Below are positions 1-11,886 of a DNA stretch of 64,000 nt, in pieces; positions within the stretch are counted from its first letter, which is position 1; the number at the start of each line of letters is the position of its first letter. The notes below the pieces were generated by a model. That model was not told the origin of the DNA, ran no database searches, and worked only from the letters and a program-made list of their open reading frames with translations. This stretch comes from Otatea glauca (taxonomy: Eukaryota > Streptophyta > Magnoliopsida > Poales > Poaceae): NCBI GenBank assembly GCA_036346275.1, contig CM070721.1, forward strand, positions 47,527,594-47,591,593, written 5' to 3'. The position numbers and the translations under genes were made by a program.

Positions 1-830
1 GGCTCTATTTCTTTTTCTTTCATCAGAAACACACCTCTCTGGAAATATAGCACCGGACTGAGGTCCGGTGCTACCGAAGGTCCGGTAGCACCGGGCCACT
101 ATGTGCGGTAGCACCGGGCACTCAAAAATCTTAAGAAAGGTGCTTCTTTGGAATTTTTACACCGGGCTAAGGTCCGATGCTACCGAAAGTCCGGTAGCAC
201 CGGGATACTATGGGCGGTAGCACCGGGCCACCAAAACACCCAAAAACACACCCTCTGTGATTTTCACACCGGGCTAAGGTCCGGTGCTACCGTAATCCCG
301 GTAGCACCGGGCTACAATGGGCGGTAGCACCGGGCTACAACAACGCCCTAAAACCCTTCTCTGGAATTTTCACACCGGTCTGTTGAGCCGGTGCTACCGC
401 AAGCACCAGTAGCACATGTTTGCCATGGTGTAGCACCAATTTCAGAGACTTGAAATAATTCAGGATTTTTCAAAGATGGAACTTGTCTAAAAATTGGCAG
501 CTAATTTGAACAGCATATTTGAGCCTTTAAACCCTTAAACGACATCAAGATAAGCGTCACGATCCCTCTTAATAGTACGGCCCTAAATCTAATAGACCGA
601 TCTTTCTTCTAAACTCCAAGATCGTCAAAAGACTAAAAAGAACCTTATAAAAAAATACCTTTACATGATCTTGACATAAGCTTGATTGGCTTGAACTTTC
701 CTTGGTATTTCCATGATCATTCTTCTTGGAACGACCTACTTTCAATATCCTCATCAAAAGCATTAGATCATATAGCAACGTTTTCATTAATTATCAAAAT
801 CAAAATATATCGGGTGCCTAGATGCTTTCA
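1..830 (-). repeat. Partial 3' LTR of element C
   Basis: On the minus strand the LTR starts with TGAAAGCATCTAGGC at 830, directly after the polypurine tract, and continues beyond the window start. Its first bases resemble the LTR start of element A (TGATAGCATCTAGGC), which fixes the boundary. Bases 51 to about 430 are a tandem array of palindromic units. The LTR end, with its CA terminus, is not in the window. Confidence 0.85.
51..430. repeat. Tandem array of about 107-bp CACCGG palindromic units in the LTR
   Basis: Four units start at 51, 160, 267 and 373 (spacing 109, 107 and 106). Each opens with CACCGG followed by a spacer and the inverse CCGGTG, then repeated GGTAGCACCGG and GCGGTAGCACCGGGC blocks. 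The same motif recurs at 2851-2935 and 3341-3412 in the internal region. Sirevirus LTRs are known to carry multiple palindromic motifs in their promoter-proximal region; a cis-regulatory role here is inferred. Confidence 0.85.
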
Positions 831-846
831 ATCTCCCCCTTTTTGG
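831..846 (-). promoter_or_regulatory. Polypurine tract of element C, with a second copy at 1269-1286
   Basis: On the minus strand this reads ccaaaaagggggagat and sits immediately before the LTR start, where plus-strand cDNA synthesis is primed. A second tract with the same A4-5G5AG core, linked to ttgatgcc, lies at 1269-1286. Repeated polypurine tracts of this form are a described Sirevirus trait. Confidence 0.8.
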
Positions 847-1312
847 TAATTGATGACAACCCATAGTGATAGTTTGAAATTGTTTTTAGGTGAACAAAAG
901 GAAATATTTGCTTCAAGTGATTAGGAACCAAATTGCCTTTCGAAGCAGGAAAGGAGTATCAACCATGATATATATTATTAAGAAATACTCCCCCTAAAGA
1001 TGTGCAGCTAATTTTAAGAAGATGGTTTGTTCATTTACACAAAAATTTGACAGAGTTTTGTTTAATAATTGAGCCCGTGGATAAACAAATGAGGATATTA
1101 AAAACAGCAATATGATATCTCATAAGAATTACAAATATTAACCATGACAAGTTCAAAATAAAACATATATAGCAGCAATTTCACAAATTTATCCAGAAGG
1201 CATCACATAGCAACAAAAGTATCAACCAAAACATAAGATTCTAGATTTTCTTTTGTTCACTTTCACTTCTCCCCCTTTGGCATCAAATACAAAAAGATCG
1301 TCGCGAAGCTCA

Positions 1313-2768
1313 AGAAGATGGAGGAGCTGGAGGAGGCGGAGTAGATGGAGGTGCACGAGATCCGGAGCGCTGATAAACGACGGGAAGGGATGAGCGAAGC
1401 TCGGAGATGGAAGAATCAATGGAATCCAGTCGACCTCTGACCTCCTCAACGATCCGCCTCTTCTGCGACTGCTGCTCCTCTAACCGAGAGAAACCACCCA
1501 TCATATCAGATCTCATACTGGCTAGACTGCTCATGAGGTCAGTCCTCAAACTGTCCAAGAACTGATCATGAGAGGAATCTTTGAATCGAGGGACCTCGAG
1601 GCGGTGGTATATCCTGAGGCGGAGGCTGCTGTGAAGTAGATTGATCCCGCTGACTAATGGTTTGAGGAGCAGCCTCACGGGGTTGATATGGTTTATGGAC
1701 ACCGCCACATCCTCCTCGAAATCCAGTCACTTTCTTGATTATCATCATAATGAAAGGAGCAAAGTAAATTCTTTTACCTTTGTCACAGGCAGAAGAAGCC
1801 ATTTCTCTGATCATGAAGTCAACTACATCGAACTTGTGCTTAAACATGATTTTGTTCATGATGTTCCACGCATATCCTCTTATCTCACCATAATTTCCAC
1901 TCTTAGGATGGACTGTCACTCTGACAATTCTGTTAATGAGGCCAGCTGAGGGAAGGAGATGAGTTATTTTACCTGGTCGCTTGACTGGAGCGGCAGGGTC
2001 ATAGAACTCAAGCTGTCTAGCCAAAGGCAGGACTCTGTCACTGTGAACATTTGGATATCCATTATGGTAAATTCCCCAAGCTTCTTCTATTTCACTCTTT
2101 GTAACTGAATTCACTGCAGCATCTGTCATCCAAGTGATGGACCCAAATGACTCAGAAACATAAAGGGTGGCATAAAACTGTCTAATCAGATCCTCATTGT
2201 AATCACACTTCTTGCTGACAAAATCTGACAGACCGGCTCCTTGGAACAACTCTGGTACTCCCACAAACAAAGGAATTTTTCTTATATGGTCCCAATTTAC
2301 CCATTTATGATCAGCAAATTCCTTTTTCTCATAAGTTTCATAGAATACCTTTTGTTGAAACAGAGTTCTAAATTTATCCTCAGTAGCACTTCTAGGCAGT
2401 AAATACTGGTTTGCAGTCCTTAAGGAGAAATAAGAGTCACCTTTGATTGTCCTTAGATCTCTGGAGGGATCAAAATTTTTAAAACTTTCATGTTGATCCC
2501 CTGATTCTGCATCCTCATCCACATCCACCTCCATATCATCATCATTTGTCTTTTCACTGCTTGAATCAGATTCAACTTGCTTCCCTTTTTCTTTCTCTTG
2601 CCTAGCCTTCCTTCGAACTTCACGACTTCTTGAAGCTATTGGAATATTGTCCTCACTGTCGGAGTCTTGAGAAGGAGGAGGAGCACGTCCTCTATTTGCA
2701 CTCTTTTTAATGTAAGAGCCGGAGCCTCGAGTTTTAGGCATGATTACTGAATATAAGAGAGATTTCAA
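1313..2768 (-). pseudogene. Extra 3' ORF of element C (function unknown)
   Basis: The longest frame (1566-2768) encodes 400 residues beginning MPKTRGSGSYIKK after the inner methionine. It has a basic N-terminus, a Ser/Asp/Glu-rich acidic stretch at about residues 35-95, then a globular part of about 250 residues with many aromatic residues, and a Gln/Pro-rich tail that stops at 1566. In another frame, 1313-1600 continues with a heptad-like segment (FLDSLRTDLMSSLASMRSDM) and a proline-rich end, so one frameshift probably splits a longer protein of about 480 residues. Position after pol matches the extra or envelope-like ORF known in some Sireviruses, but I see no signal peptide and no membrane span. 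The globular part recalls the 'putative plant transposon protein' family; this is a resemblance from memory, not a proven match. Confidence 0.6.
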
Positions 2769-2850
2769 GGATTAAGGTCAAGGATATACCCTAGAAACTT
2801 AAGGTTTTTTTTAAAAGAAAAACAGCAAATTGTGAGCAGTTGTCTGCAAA

Positions 2851-3412
2851 TCCGGTGCTACCGCTTATGCAAATCCGGTAGCACCGGACCATGGGCGGTG
2901 CTACCGCACAGAGACCGGTAGCACCGGTCAGATGGAGGTTAGAACAAATTTTGTCCAAAATTATGATTTTGACATGTTTGATTCAGGAAATGTCGAGTAA
3001 CAGTATGCATATCCTTTATCAAACACGTTTCAACCACAAATTTCAACAAACTCCTACACATTTTGCCATTTTCTCTCAAAACCCTAAGAAGGTATGAAAA
3101 AAGATTCTAGGGCATGAAAAATTGATGATTTTTGAACAAAAGATGGTACCTTTGATAGAGGATCAAATGAGGAACAAAATGGTTGAGAGGAAACTTGATT
3201 TCTACGGATGAGATTGAAGGATTTTGTGGGGAATTTCAAGTGGAAGAGAGAGGGAGAGAGAGAGAAGAGGAGTGTGGTGCGAAGGATATGGAGGACTGCG
3301 GTTGCACCGCACCTGACTTAACCCCAGAACCCGATAAATCCGGTGCTACCACGGTTTTTCCGGTTGCACCGGTTTCCGGTGCTACCGCTCTTGTACGAGC
3401 GGTGCTACCGGG
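2851..3412. repeat. Dispersed CCGGTGCTACCG motifs in the pol-ORF spacer
   Basis: Clusters at 2851-2935 and 3341-3412 carry CCGGTGCTACCGC and its inverse GGTAGCACCGG, the same words as in the LTR array at 51-430. They flank the start of the extra ORF on the minus strand, so they could be a second copy of the promoter motif array. No convincing gene lies between 2769 and 3714; the plus-strand frames there have no recognisable domain. Confidence 0.6.
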
Positions 3413-3714
3413 AACACAGTCAAAGCAAAGATATATACTCAGAGAATTCAACATTTTTCAATAAAAACTTCAATATGTATTTTTGTAAGACATATAATTG
3501 CATCCAAATTTAGTAAATTTTCAGGATTTATGGCTTAATAAAATTTAATCCTCATTCCTTTTTGAGACAACCACATTATTTGATAATTTAAGGTATGAGA
3601 AACATATAAGGAGCTCCCCCTCAACAAGTGCTATATTAAAAGAATTTGAGAGATCTTCAACAAAGCAACAAAAGAATTAACCAATCAATCCTCAAGCAAG
3701 ATTTTAGGAAGAAT

Positions 3715-6253
3715 TCAAACCACATTAGAGATGTCTATGACATTTAATTCATTCCTCAATTTACAGAACCGGGCTTCATCTAAAGGCTTGGTTAGGATAT
3801 CCGCTAATTGATCTTCGGTTCTAATGTGACTAATCACTATATCTCCTTTACTAACATGATCTCTCAAGAAATGATGACGGATTTCTATATGTTTGGTTCT
3901 TAAGTGTTGGACGGGGTTGTTGGCTATTTTTACGGCACTTTCGTTATCACACAAAAGAGGCACATTTTTAAAATCTATTCCATAATCCATTAAAGTTTGC
4001 CTCATCCACAATAATTGAGCACAACAACTACCGGCGGATATGTATTCGGCTTCGGCGATGGATAGAGCTACGGAATTCTATTTCTTTGAGAACCAAGAAA
4101 TAAGGGATCTACCTAGGAATTGACAATTTCCGGAGGTGCTTTTTCTATCCACTTTGCAACCCGCATAATCTGAATCCGAATATCCAATTAAATCAAAATT
4201 AGCACCTTTAGGATACCATAACCCTATATTTGAGGAATGCTTTAAATATCTTAGAATTCTCTTAACGGCTATTAAATGACATTCTTTAGGGGAAGCTTGA
4301 AAACGAGCACACATGCATACACTAAACATAATATCGGGCCTAGATGCAGTGAGATAAAGTAGACTACCAATCATAAAGCGATAAAGTTTTAGGTCTACCG
4401 GTTTACCTCCCTCGTTTAGGTCAAGATGCCCGTTGGAAGCCATTGAAGTCTTGATGGGCTTCGAGTCTTCCATGCCAAATCTTTTTAGCAAGTCCTTCAC
4501 GTATTTGGTTTTACTCACGAAGGTTCCATTCTTGAGTTGCTTGATTTGAAGTCCAAGGAAGAAGCTTAACTCTCCGATCATTGACATCTCAAACTCCCTT
4601 GACATCATGTCACCAAATTCTTTGCAAAAGTCTTCGTTAGTAGAACCAAATATAATATCATCAACATAGATTTGGCATACAAAGAATTCTTCATCAATAA
4701 TCTTTGTAAAAAGTGTTGTATCAACCTTCCCAATTTTAAACCCTTTGAAAAGTAGAAAATCTCTAAGTCGCTCATACCATGCTCTAGGAGCTTGTTTGAG
4801 ACCATATAACGCTTTAGAGAGTTTGTAAACATGGTTAGGATATTTAGGGCTTTCAAAACCAGGAGTTTGTTCAACAAAAACCAATTCGGAAATTTCTCCA
4901 TTTAGAAAAGCACTTTTTACATCCATTTGAAATAGTTTAATATCAAAACAAGATGCAAAAGCAAGTAGAATTCTAATGGCTTCTAATCTAGCCACGGGAG
5001 CAAAGGTTTCACCAAAATCCAAACCTTCAATTTGAGTAAATCCTTGAGCTACCAAACGGGCCTTATTTCTTACTACAATACCATTTTCATCTTGTTTGTT
5101 CCGGAATACCCATTTTGTGCCTATTACATTGTGATCCTTGGGTCTTTCCACTAAGGTCTAAACATCATTTCGAGCAAAGTTATTTAGTTCTTCATGCATT
5201 GAATTTACCCAATCTGGATCATCTAGAGCTTCATCTATGTGAGTAGGTTCAATAGAAGATACAAAAGAGTAATGTTTGCAAAAGGAAGCAACACGAGATC
5301 GAGTTTGAACACCCTTACTAACATCACCCAATATTTGATTTATTGGATGATCTTTGGAGAGCTCGTGATGAATTCTTTGAGGTAGAGCTTGAGTTGATTT
5401 ATCATTGTCCTTTTCATCCACATCAATAGGTTGAACTTGGCTTGACGGAGTGGAAGTAGTGGGTTCAACTTTAGTGGATGAGGGTGAATCTTGTTTATCC
5501 TCCTTTGGTTTTATGTCTCCAAGTGTCATGTTCTTCATTGCTTCTCTTAGACCTTCTTCACCTACATCATTCAAATTTTCTTGCTCTTCTTGTGAGCCAT
5601 TAGTTTCATCAAACTCAACATCACAAGTTTCTTTCACAAAACCTTTATTTTTGTTGAATACACGATAAGCTTTGCTATTTGAGGAGTATCCAAGCAAGAA
5701 ACCCTCATCACAACGACTTTGGAATTTTGAAAGTCGAACCCCCTTTTTCAAGATATAGCATTTACAACCAAAAACTCGAGAATAAGAAATATTTGGTCTT
5801 CTTCCAATAAGAAGCTCATAAGAGGTCTTTTTCAAGAGACGATGCAAATAAAGCCTATTAATTGCATGGCAAGCGGTATTAATGGCTTCCGCCCAAAAAC
5901 TATCGGAGATGCCATACTCATCAAGTATAGTTCTTGCCATTTCAATTAATGTTCGATTTTTCCGTTCCACAACTCCATTTTGCTCCGGAGTGTAAGTAGC
6001 GGAAAGTTCGTGCTTTATTCCAAATTCATCACAATAATCTTCGATTTTTGTATTTTTGAATTCGGAACCATTGTCACTACGATTCTTCTTAATTGTAAAA
6101 TCAAATTCATTTTGAGCCCTTTTTGCAAAGTTTTTAAAGATACCGGAGGTTTCGGATTTATCATCTAAAAAGAATACCCACGTATATCTTGAAAAATCAT
6201 CAACAATGACTAAGCAATAAGAATTTCCTCCAATGCTCTTATAGGTTGTTGGC
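3715..6253 (-). pseudogene. pol: Element C pol: integrase, reverse transcriptase, RNase H
   Basis: One reading frame runs from about 6253 to 3715. The integrase core has RSDNGSEF near 6060 and ERKNRTLIEMA near 5960. The reverse transcriptase has FLNGEISELVFVEQ, KALYGLKQAPRAWYERL and the catalytic YVDDIIFG near 4665. RNase H ends with TKPLDEARFCKLRNEL near 3760. Only two nonsense codons break this frame: TAG at 5158-5160, where a Trp is expected between ARNDV and TLVERPK, and TAG at 4078-4080, where a Gln is expected after SWFSKK. A probable single-base loss near 6250 shifts the frame in the N-terminal integrase. The 5' part of pol is absent, so the gene cannot be functional. Confidence 0.9.
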
Positions 6254-6344
6254 CAAACAAATCCATATGTAAGAGCTCTAATGGTCTAGATGTGGACATG
6301 ATACTTTTTGAAGGATGAGAACTAGCAACTTGTCGCCCCTCAAG

Positions 6345-7250
6345 CAGGGTTAACCATTTCGTTTTCGAACTAAATTTCGAGAATTGCTCGGCATCGGTTT
6401 TTCGCGAAAACCGATCGAAATTCGGTAAAAACAGATCGGTTTGCGAAAGTCAAATAAGTGGTCAAACCGATTCAAAAAAAGAAAACCGGTCGAAAAGCTC
6501 GAAAACTGGTCGGTTTTCGTCGGTTTACAGAAGGAAAAATGGTGAAAATGAAAGGAAAAATTGAAAAAAAAAATCCCAATTAATCTTTAAAACACCTCAG
6601 AGAAATTTAAATAATTTTTGAAATCATTTGTTACTTCTAAAAAATCCAAAACAGCAATTAAGGAAAAGGAACAAAGATATTATCAGATTTTTATAAATAT
6701 TTAAAAGCTTTTTATATTCTGAAAATTTAATTTAACCATAAATAGTTCCAAAGTATTATGAAATAAAATTTTCAAAAATATTAGACTTCATTTAGTACCT
6801 ATATAAAATCAAAAACAGAAGAGCATATACAATGATAATATCACTTTGAATTTTTAAAAATACACATATCGATCATCTTTGAAAATTTTACATAATCATT
6901 GTAAATAAGTTATAACATGACAAAAAAGTTTAATAAATATTAGACTTCATTTTGTGCCCCTAGAAAATAAAAAACTAAAGAGCATATATTGTGACGATAA
7001 GATTTGTCGTAATTTTTAAAAATGTACGTATCTGATAATAATCTGAAAATTTTACATAATCATTAGGATGGCCTCAGGACTGCACAAAACAAATTTCAAA
7101 TTTTTTTGACACTTTTTGCGAAATTACTTCAAATTTTTTAAATTTACTATTCATCTGAACGGTTTTCCGAACGGTTTTACTTGCCGAACCGGCTCGGCAT
7201 GGCCGGTTTTCGCGAAAACCGACCGGTTTTCATCGGCGTCTTGAACCCTA
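6345..7250. mobile_element. Non-autonomous hAT transposon, 906 bp
   Basis: The left end CAGGGTTAACC and the right end TTGAACCCTA form short inverted termini (CAGGGTT against TAGGGTT on the other strand). Both ends are flanked by the identical 8-bp sequence CCCTCAAG (6337-6344 and 7251-7258), the duplication length diagnostic for hAT insertion. Subterminal palindromes of the form GGTTTTCGCGAAAACCG occur near both ends. The inside is AT-rich with no transposase frame, so movement would need a transposase supplied elsewhere. Confidence 0.88.
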
Positions 7251-7258
7251 CCCTCAAG

Positions 7259-8520
7259 TCTTTCGAAAGGAAGGAGAGAGAGCAAAAAGAAAACATGAAA
7301 GAACGAGAGAGAAAAAGGGGGAGAAAAGAAGGGGAAAAAAAGGGGTAAAGAGAGAGAAAAGGAGAAGAGAGGGAAAAAAAGGGAGAAAGAAAGAAAAAAG
7401 AGAAGGCAGAGAGAGGAAAAAGAGATATTTGTTGATTGGCTATATGCACATGTTTGTATACAAGAGGTGTTGGTGCTATGTTTGTGATTTGTGTTAACAT
7501 TGATGTTCGAAGGGTTGTCGTAATCGTAGAAAGATGCACGACATAGATTGGTGATCAGGATGTGTTGATCGAGATTGAAGAGTTGTTGCCATGTGGCTGC
7601 TGGATTTGGTATCGTTGCTAGAGTTGTGGGATTTAGTGTGGCTGATTTGGTATGGCTTAAGCAGATCGAACGGAGGTTGTGCGTGCATGACGTGTTATTG
7701 CATGCTGGGGTGAAGATAAGAAAAAAGTCGTGTGGGTATTGCGTTATTGTTGCGAAATGCCAGGGAACACCGGGTAGGGTTCAGGAGTGAGAGAAAGAGG
7801 TTGCTGCTTGGAGAGTTCGATCTGAATGGGGAGAGAAAGAAAGTGAAGATTGCTTGCTGCTTGGGCGACAGAGAGGGAAGATTGCTTGCTGCTTGGGCGA
7901 CAAAGAGGGATACAACGAGAGAAGATTACTTGTTGTTTGCGTGTAGTTGGATGGTTAGAAGATCTGTTGAAAGGTGAGGAGGAACGAGACAGAAAATGAA
8001 AGAGTTTGACGATGCTACTCTCTTCAGCAAGGAGAAAAGGGAAGAAATTCGGAGAAGAAGGAAGTTGATCTGGTGTTACTTGGGTTTGGGTGTGTGGTTA
8101 TTGCTTTGCTCTTGCTTGCTTGCTTGGTGAAAGGGAAGAACCGGTAGAAAGAAGAAAGGTGGAAGTTTTTGGGTTGATTTCTGTTTGCTGTGAGGTTACA
8201 TGTACTCTACAGGGAGAGAAAGATTGAGAAGCTTTTTTGGGTTGCTTGGCTAGGTGCACAAGGAGGTGTACCATAGGTGTTTCAACATCTAGGATCTGGT
8301 GTAACTGCTAATTTATGTGATTTGATGCTGTTGATACTGATGGTGGAGGTTTCACGGCAAGGTAGAGAGGCCCTGAAATAGGGGGAGAAGATTGTTAAGG
8401 ATGTGGCTTTGGTGGAGTTGGTAGCGAGAGTAGGCTTACGAAGTGATGTACATAACAGACAATGACAAGGTGGACCTGGACTAAGCTCAGAGGAGCTGAG
8501 GTCTAGAATAGTCAGGGAAG
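7259..8520. other. Purine-rich unassigned DNA
   Basis: Bases 7259-7430 are a low-complexity (GA)n/(G/A)-run tract. The remainder is G-rich on the plus strand with small open frames of 60-80 codons that share no recognisable domain. A short near-duplicate, gattgcttgctgcttgggcg, occurs at about 7848 and 7881. It lies between the truncation point of element C and the target-site duplication of element A. It may be the left part of the glycine-rich relic at 33223-33789, because element A separates the two. Confidence 0.4.
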
Positions 8521-8525
8521 CCAGG

Positions 8526-10262
8526 TGAAGGATCGATATGGCCTAGAGGGGGGGGTGAATAGGCAATTTTACAAATTTTGGCAATTTTAGTTTACTCGCT
8601 TATAGCAAGAGTAAAGCAGAATCCAAGCAACGAGTAAATACAGCGAAAGCGATAAAAGAAATGATACTGGAGAGAACGATTTTATCCCGTGGTTCAGAGA
8701 CGCACTCCTAATCCACGTTGAAGCACTTCTTCGAAGTTCACTTCTCCAAAGCTAGTCATGATAGCTCTGGTGTTCACTCAGGTAACTCTTTCACTTCTCC
8801 AAAGTGAGGTGAGTTCCAAACCTCTCACAAACACAGTTGCCTTCCACAAACACCTTTGGACAGGTCACACTGTTTTACTTCCTCCAAGCTGTCTAGGATC
8901 ACCAATCTTCAAGAGTAATAAACCTTGCACAAGTTCGACTCTTGGTTCACTATGCAAATCACAAAACTAGACAACGACTTGGAGCTTACACACTTAGGGA
9001 TGTATGAAGATTTTGTGTAGAAATGAAGCAGACTCCTTTTTGAGAACGAGAGCTATATATCAATGCCAAAATGTAAGGAGTTCATGTATCTATCAGGTAG
9101 ATGGCTTAGGAAATGCTTATATAGCCATTTTGAGTGAATATAGCCGTTACACCTTTCTGAAGAGCCGTTGGGCGTGTCGGATGTCGAAACAACGAGAAAA
9201 ACACACGCATACAACGGACTATGTATCGGTGCTTAGCGATCTTGGGTATGTGTATATCGGACCAAATTTACGAGTTCACGACGGACCAAAAATTTTGGTC
9301 CGCATGAGACATGGGTTGATCAAGAAGATGGTCGGCATACAAGCGAGAGATATATATGAGTATCGACTAAGAGGTTTGGTCCGTTACACATGACTTTCAA
9401 AAGATTTTGCTTAGACATAGAGACTTATATGCGCGGACCAAAATTTTGGTCCGTCATACATGGACGAAGCCACAGATTTGCCAGGCAAATAGACACATGT
9501 ACTTCGGACCAAATTTTTGGTCCGTAATGCATGGACTTAAGAGAAGATAGGTTCTGGCGAGAAGACATATGTATTTCGGACCAAATTTTTGGTCCGTAAT
9601 GCATGGACTTAAGAGAAGATTTGAGCCAAGAACCTTTTTCAATTATAGATAAAAAAAAATATTGGCTTTTCAGTCTAGCAACGGACTTAAAAGAAATTAA
9701 GCACAAAAGTTTTGTGCATTTCCTGAGTAAAAACTTATTTTAGGTTTCGATCGAAAAGGAACATCAAAGATTTAGTCCGCCAAAACTTATATACCGAAAG
9801 GGATGCCGGACCAAATTTTTGGTCTCACGAGGATAGGAAACCTAAGACATCTTTGGTCCGATCATCGAGAAGCGAGAATTGCAAGTATCTTGGGACCAAA
9901 AATTTGGTCCAAATCATACATAGGCAGGTTTCTGACTAAGATATTTTTCTAGGAAAGTTTGTTCAAGAATATGTGAATATCAAAGCGAGTAAATTCTAAT
10001 CTGAAGAGCAGATGTACAAAGGAAGTTTTGACAAAGAATAGATTCAAGGTTTGCAACGAACTGAAGAATATAGATAGGTAAAGATATGGTCCGTTTGAAC
10101 TGGAAGATATAGTTTGAAAAAGATATAGATTGAGTGTCTTTTGCTCCAAGTGATCTGGTTTTGCTTTTGCCTATCAAACTATTTCCTTGTGCTAAGTCCC
10201 TCTTTTGAACAGCTATACAAAGACAAAACACCTTCAGTCATAAACTATAAACTAAAGGCCTT
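8526..10262 (-). repeat. 3' LTR of element A, distal part
   Basis: This segment matches 31342-33078 of the intact 5' LTR almost base for base. Element B interrupts it after GCCTT (10258-10262), and the remaining 136 bases follow at 21264-21399. Added together without the duplicated 5 bp the LTR is 1873 bp, against 1876 bp for the intact copy. Confidence 0.95.
9245..9915. repeat. CGGACCAAA-n-TTTGGTCCG palindrome array in the LTR of element A
   Basis: Near-perfect palindromes of the form CGGACCAAATTTTTGGTCCG occur several times, with clear copies near 9284, 9433, 9505, 9577 and 9892; the other LTR repeats the set at 32080-32740. Two copies, at 9505 and 9577, sit in a 72-bp tandem repeat that includes GTAATGCATGGACTTAAGAG. 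Elements A and C thus share the architecture of palindromic LTR arrays but use different words (GGACCAAA against CACCGG). Confidence 0.85.
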
Positions 10263-11886
10263 TGAAGAACCGAAATGGCGAACAGAGGGGGGGTGAATGG
10301 TCGCAAATAAAAATTCCCCCAAAATACTCCAACAAAAACCTCGACAAGATCGCTCAAAAGGAATTGTGAAAAACCCGAAAAACTAGACAACTATGTGTAC
10401 CCCAAGCTTGCATGGATAAGTACCATAAAATATGTGGGGATTTTTGAGTCACAATCCTGGTTGTCTAGTGTCCAAGATAAAGAGGAATCAATTCAAACTC
10501 TTGCTTTTAGAAAGGACATCAATTCAAATCACAAAAGTCACTTTCAGAAAAGCAAAAGCAGAATTCCCAAAACTTGTCCTCAATTTGCATAGGAGGTTGG
10601 TGGGTTTCTGTAGCTCACAAAATTTTGAGACTTTTTCTCCCTGTGAGAATCAGAGTCTTTAAGAACTCCACCAAATTTCTCCTCAAAAAGCCTTACAGAA
10701 AAAACACGAAAAATCGAAGAACACAGTCTGGTCAAGAACTTCGAGCAGAACGTTTGGGGCTCGGTTTTCACCTCATGGAGCCCAAACGGTACAACAAGTG
10801 AACTCCAAAATTTTTCTGCAAGCGGATATCAGAGTCCCGCACCTCCTCCAACAAGAATCACTCAAAAAGGATTTTTCTAGATTTTTACAAAAATCATACA
10901 CTGACTGCTGCGCGAAGAACAAGTTCAGAACAAAGTTGGAACTTGAAAGAAAAGATGTTCTCTACTCAATCCAAGAGTGCAAAAGAGATGTAAAACCATA
11001 TGAACATACTCAAAACATCCAAGAACAGCAGCATTTAGAAGGAGGGGAGGCAAATCCAAATTACTTGAAAGTAAATTGCGGGAATGTAAATGCTGAATTT
11101 AAATTGCGTAAAGTAAAGACATAATGTAAATGCGCAAAATAAATTCAGAGGTGGATGAATAAAACTTTCATTTCTGGAAGGGGAGGTTACAAAGCCTCAC
11201 ATTCATGTGGGCAAAGCTCAAATGAGCATCAAAAACCTCAACACCTTCAAGGGAAGGAGGCTACCCCTCCACCCCTATTTATACTACTCTTGGGCCACCT
11301 ACCACCCTTGGATGAGTCCCTCAACCCTAGAGCACTCATCTAAGGGCTAGGATTAACCCACACACACAGCCATGCAAGGGCTAACCCAAAACCCACACAC
11401 ATACCGGGTTTTCTTGCACGGTTTTCAAAGCATACTACCTAGACCCGCTAACCTATCAACTAGACCTCAATCCGACGGTCCTCATTGATCCACGCGGCAT
11501 CTAGCTAGCATCATCTCCTTTCCTTGTCTTCTTGACTTGCCCGGACTCCGTCTCCGATCATCTTCCGGCGATCTCCCAACCGTCTGGACCTCCGACGCTC
11601 CTCGCCTAGTCCGGTCATCCTTCGCCTCACCATGACCTAGCACCGTCCCTGCAACCATCAAAGACAAGGAAACTCCTCACATAGCAATGCCCACAAAGAT
11701 GTGCAATAAACCATCCAACTCATCACTACCGCGTCCATACGACCGGTACTGCCACTCCTAGCAGAGACAACTCAAATTGCTTCATTTTGAAAATCAATCC
11801 AAATCAAACTCAAACTTGAGCACACCTTGCTCAAATAAAGTCAAATACTCATCACAAACATGGATAGACCTCCACATGGTCCTTCA
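10263..11886 (-). repeat. 3' LTR of element B
   Basis: It matches 19640-21258 throughout, with a handful of indels, mostly in homopolymers (for example ttttctccctg near 10635 against tttctcctg in the other copy). It is bounded by TG...CA on both strands. Small plus-strand frames inside it (such as 10798-11124) are found in both LTR copies and have no known domain; they are treated as LTR sequence. Confidence 0.95.

Larger units (their letters stand above)
1..6340 (-). mobile_element. Element C: truncated Sirevirus-type Ty1/copia retrotransposon
   Basis: Read on the minus strand, this element holds the end of integrase, reverse transcriptase, RNase H, a spacer, an additional ORF, polypurine tracts and the first part of the 3' LTR, which runs off the left edge of the window. 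The gag gene, the protease, the start of integrase and the 5' LTR are missing. Homology to the pol of element A stops near 6336-6344, where a hAT element and then unrelated purine-rich DNA follow. The Sirevirus assignment rests on known lineage features: domain order INT-RT-RNase H, an extra ORF after pol, multiple polypurine tracts and LTRs packed with short palindromes. No target-site duplication can be checked because both ends are lost. Confidence 0.88.

Noticed and set aside
1222..1449. 75-codon minus-strand frame over the C-terminal part of the extra ORF
   Set aside because: It overlaps the coiled-coil/proline-rich continuation in a different frame and has no independent signal.
1566..2768. 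Calling the extra ORF an envelope gene
   Set aside because: No signal peptide, no transmembrane segment and no glycoprotein features are visible, so only the position supports that name.
7575..7977. Small plus-strand frames in the purine-rich region
   Set aside because: No domain; near-duplicate Gly/Leu-rich phrases arise from a short DNA repeat at 7848 and 7881.
9425..9706. Minus-strand frame with repeated SPCITDQKFGPKY segments, also at 32233-32529
   Set aside because: The apparent protein repeat is the translated 72-bp palindromic DNA repeat of the element A LTR.
10395..11343. Several plus-strand frames (65-108 codons) repeated at 19772-20497
   Set aside because: They are identical because they lie in the two LTRs of element B; no domain is visible and LTR duplication, not selection, explains the repeat.
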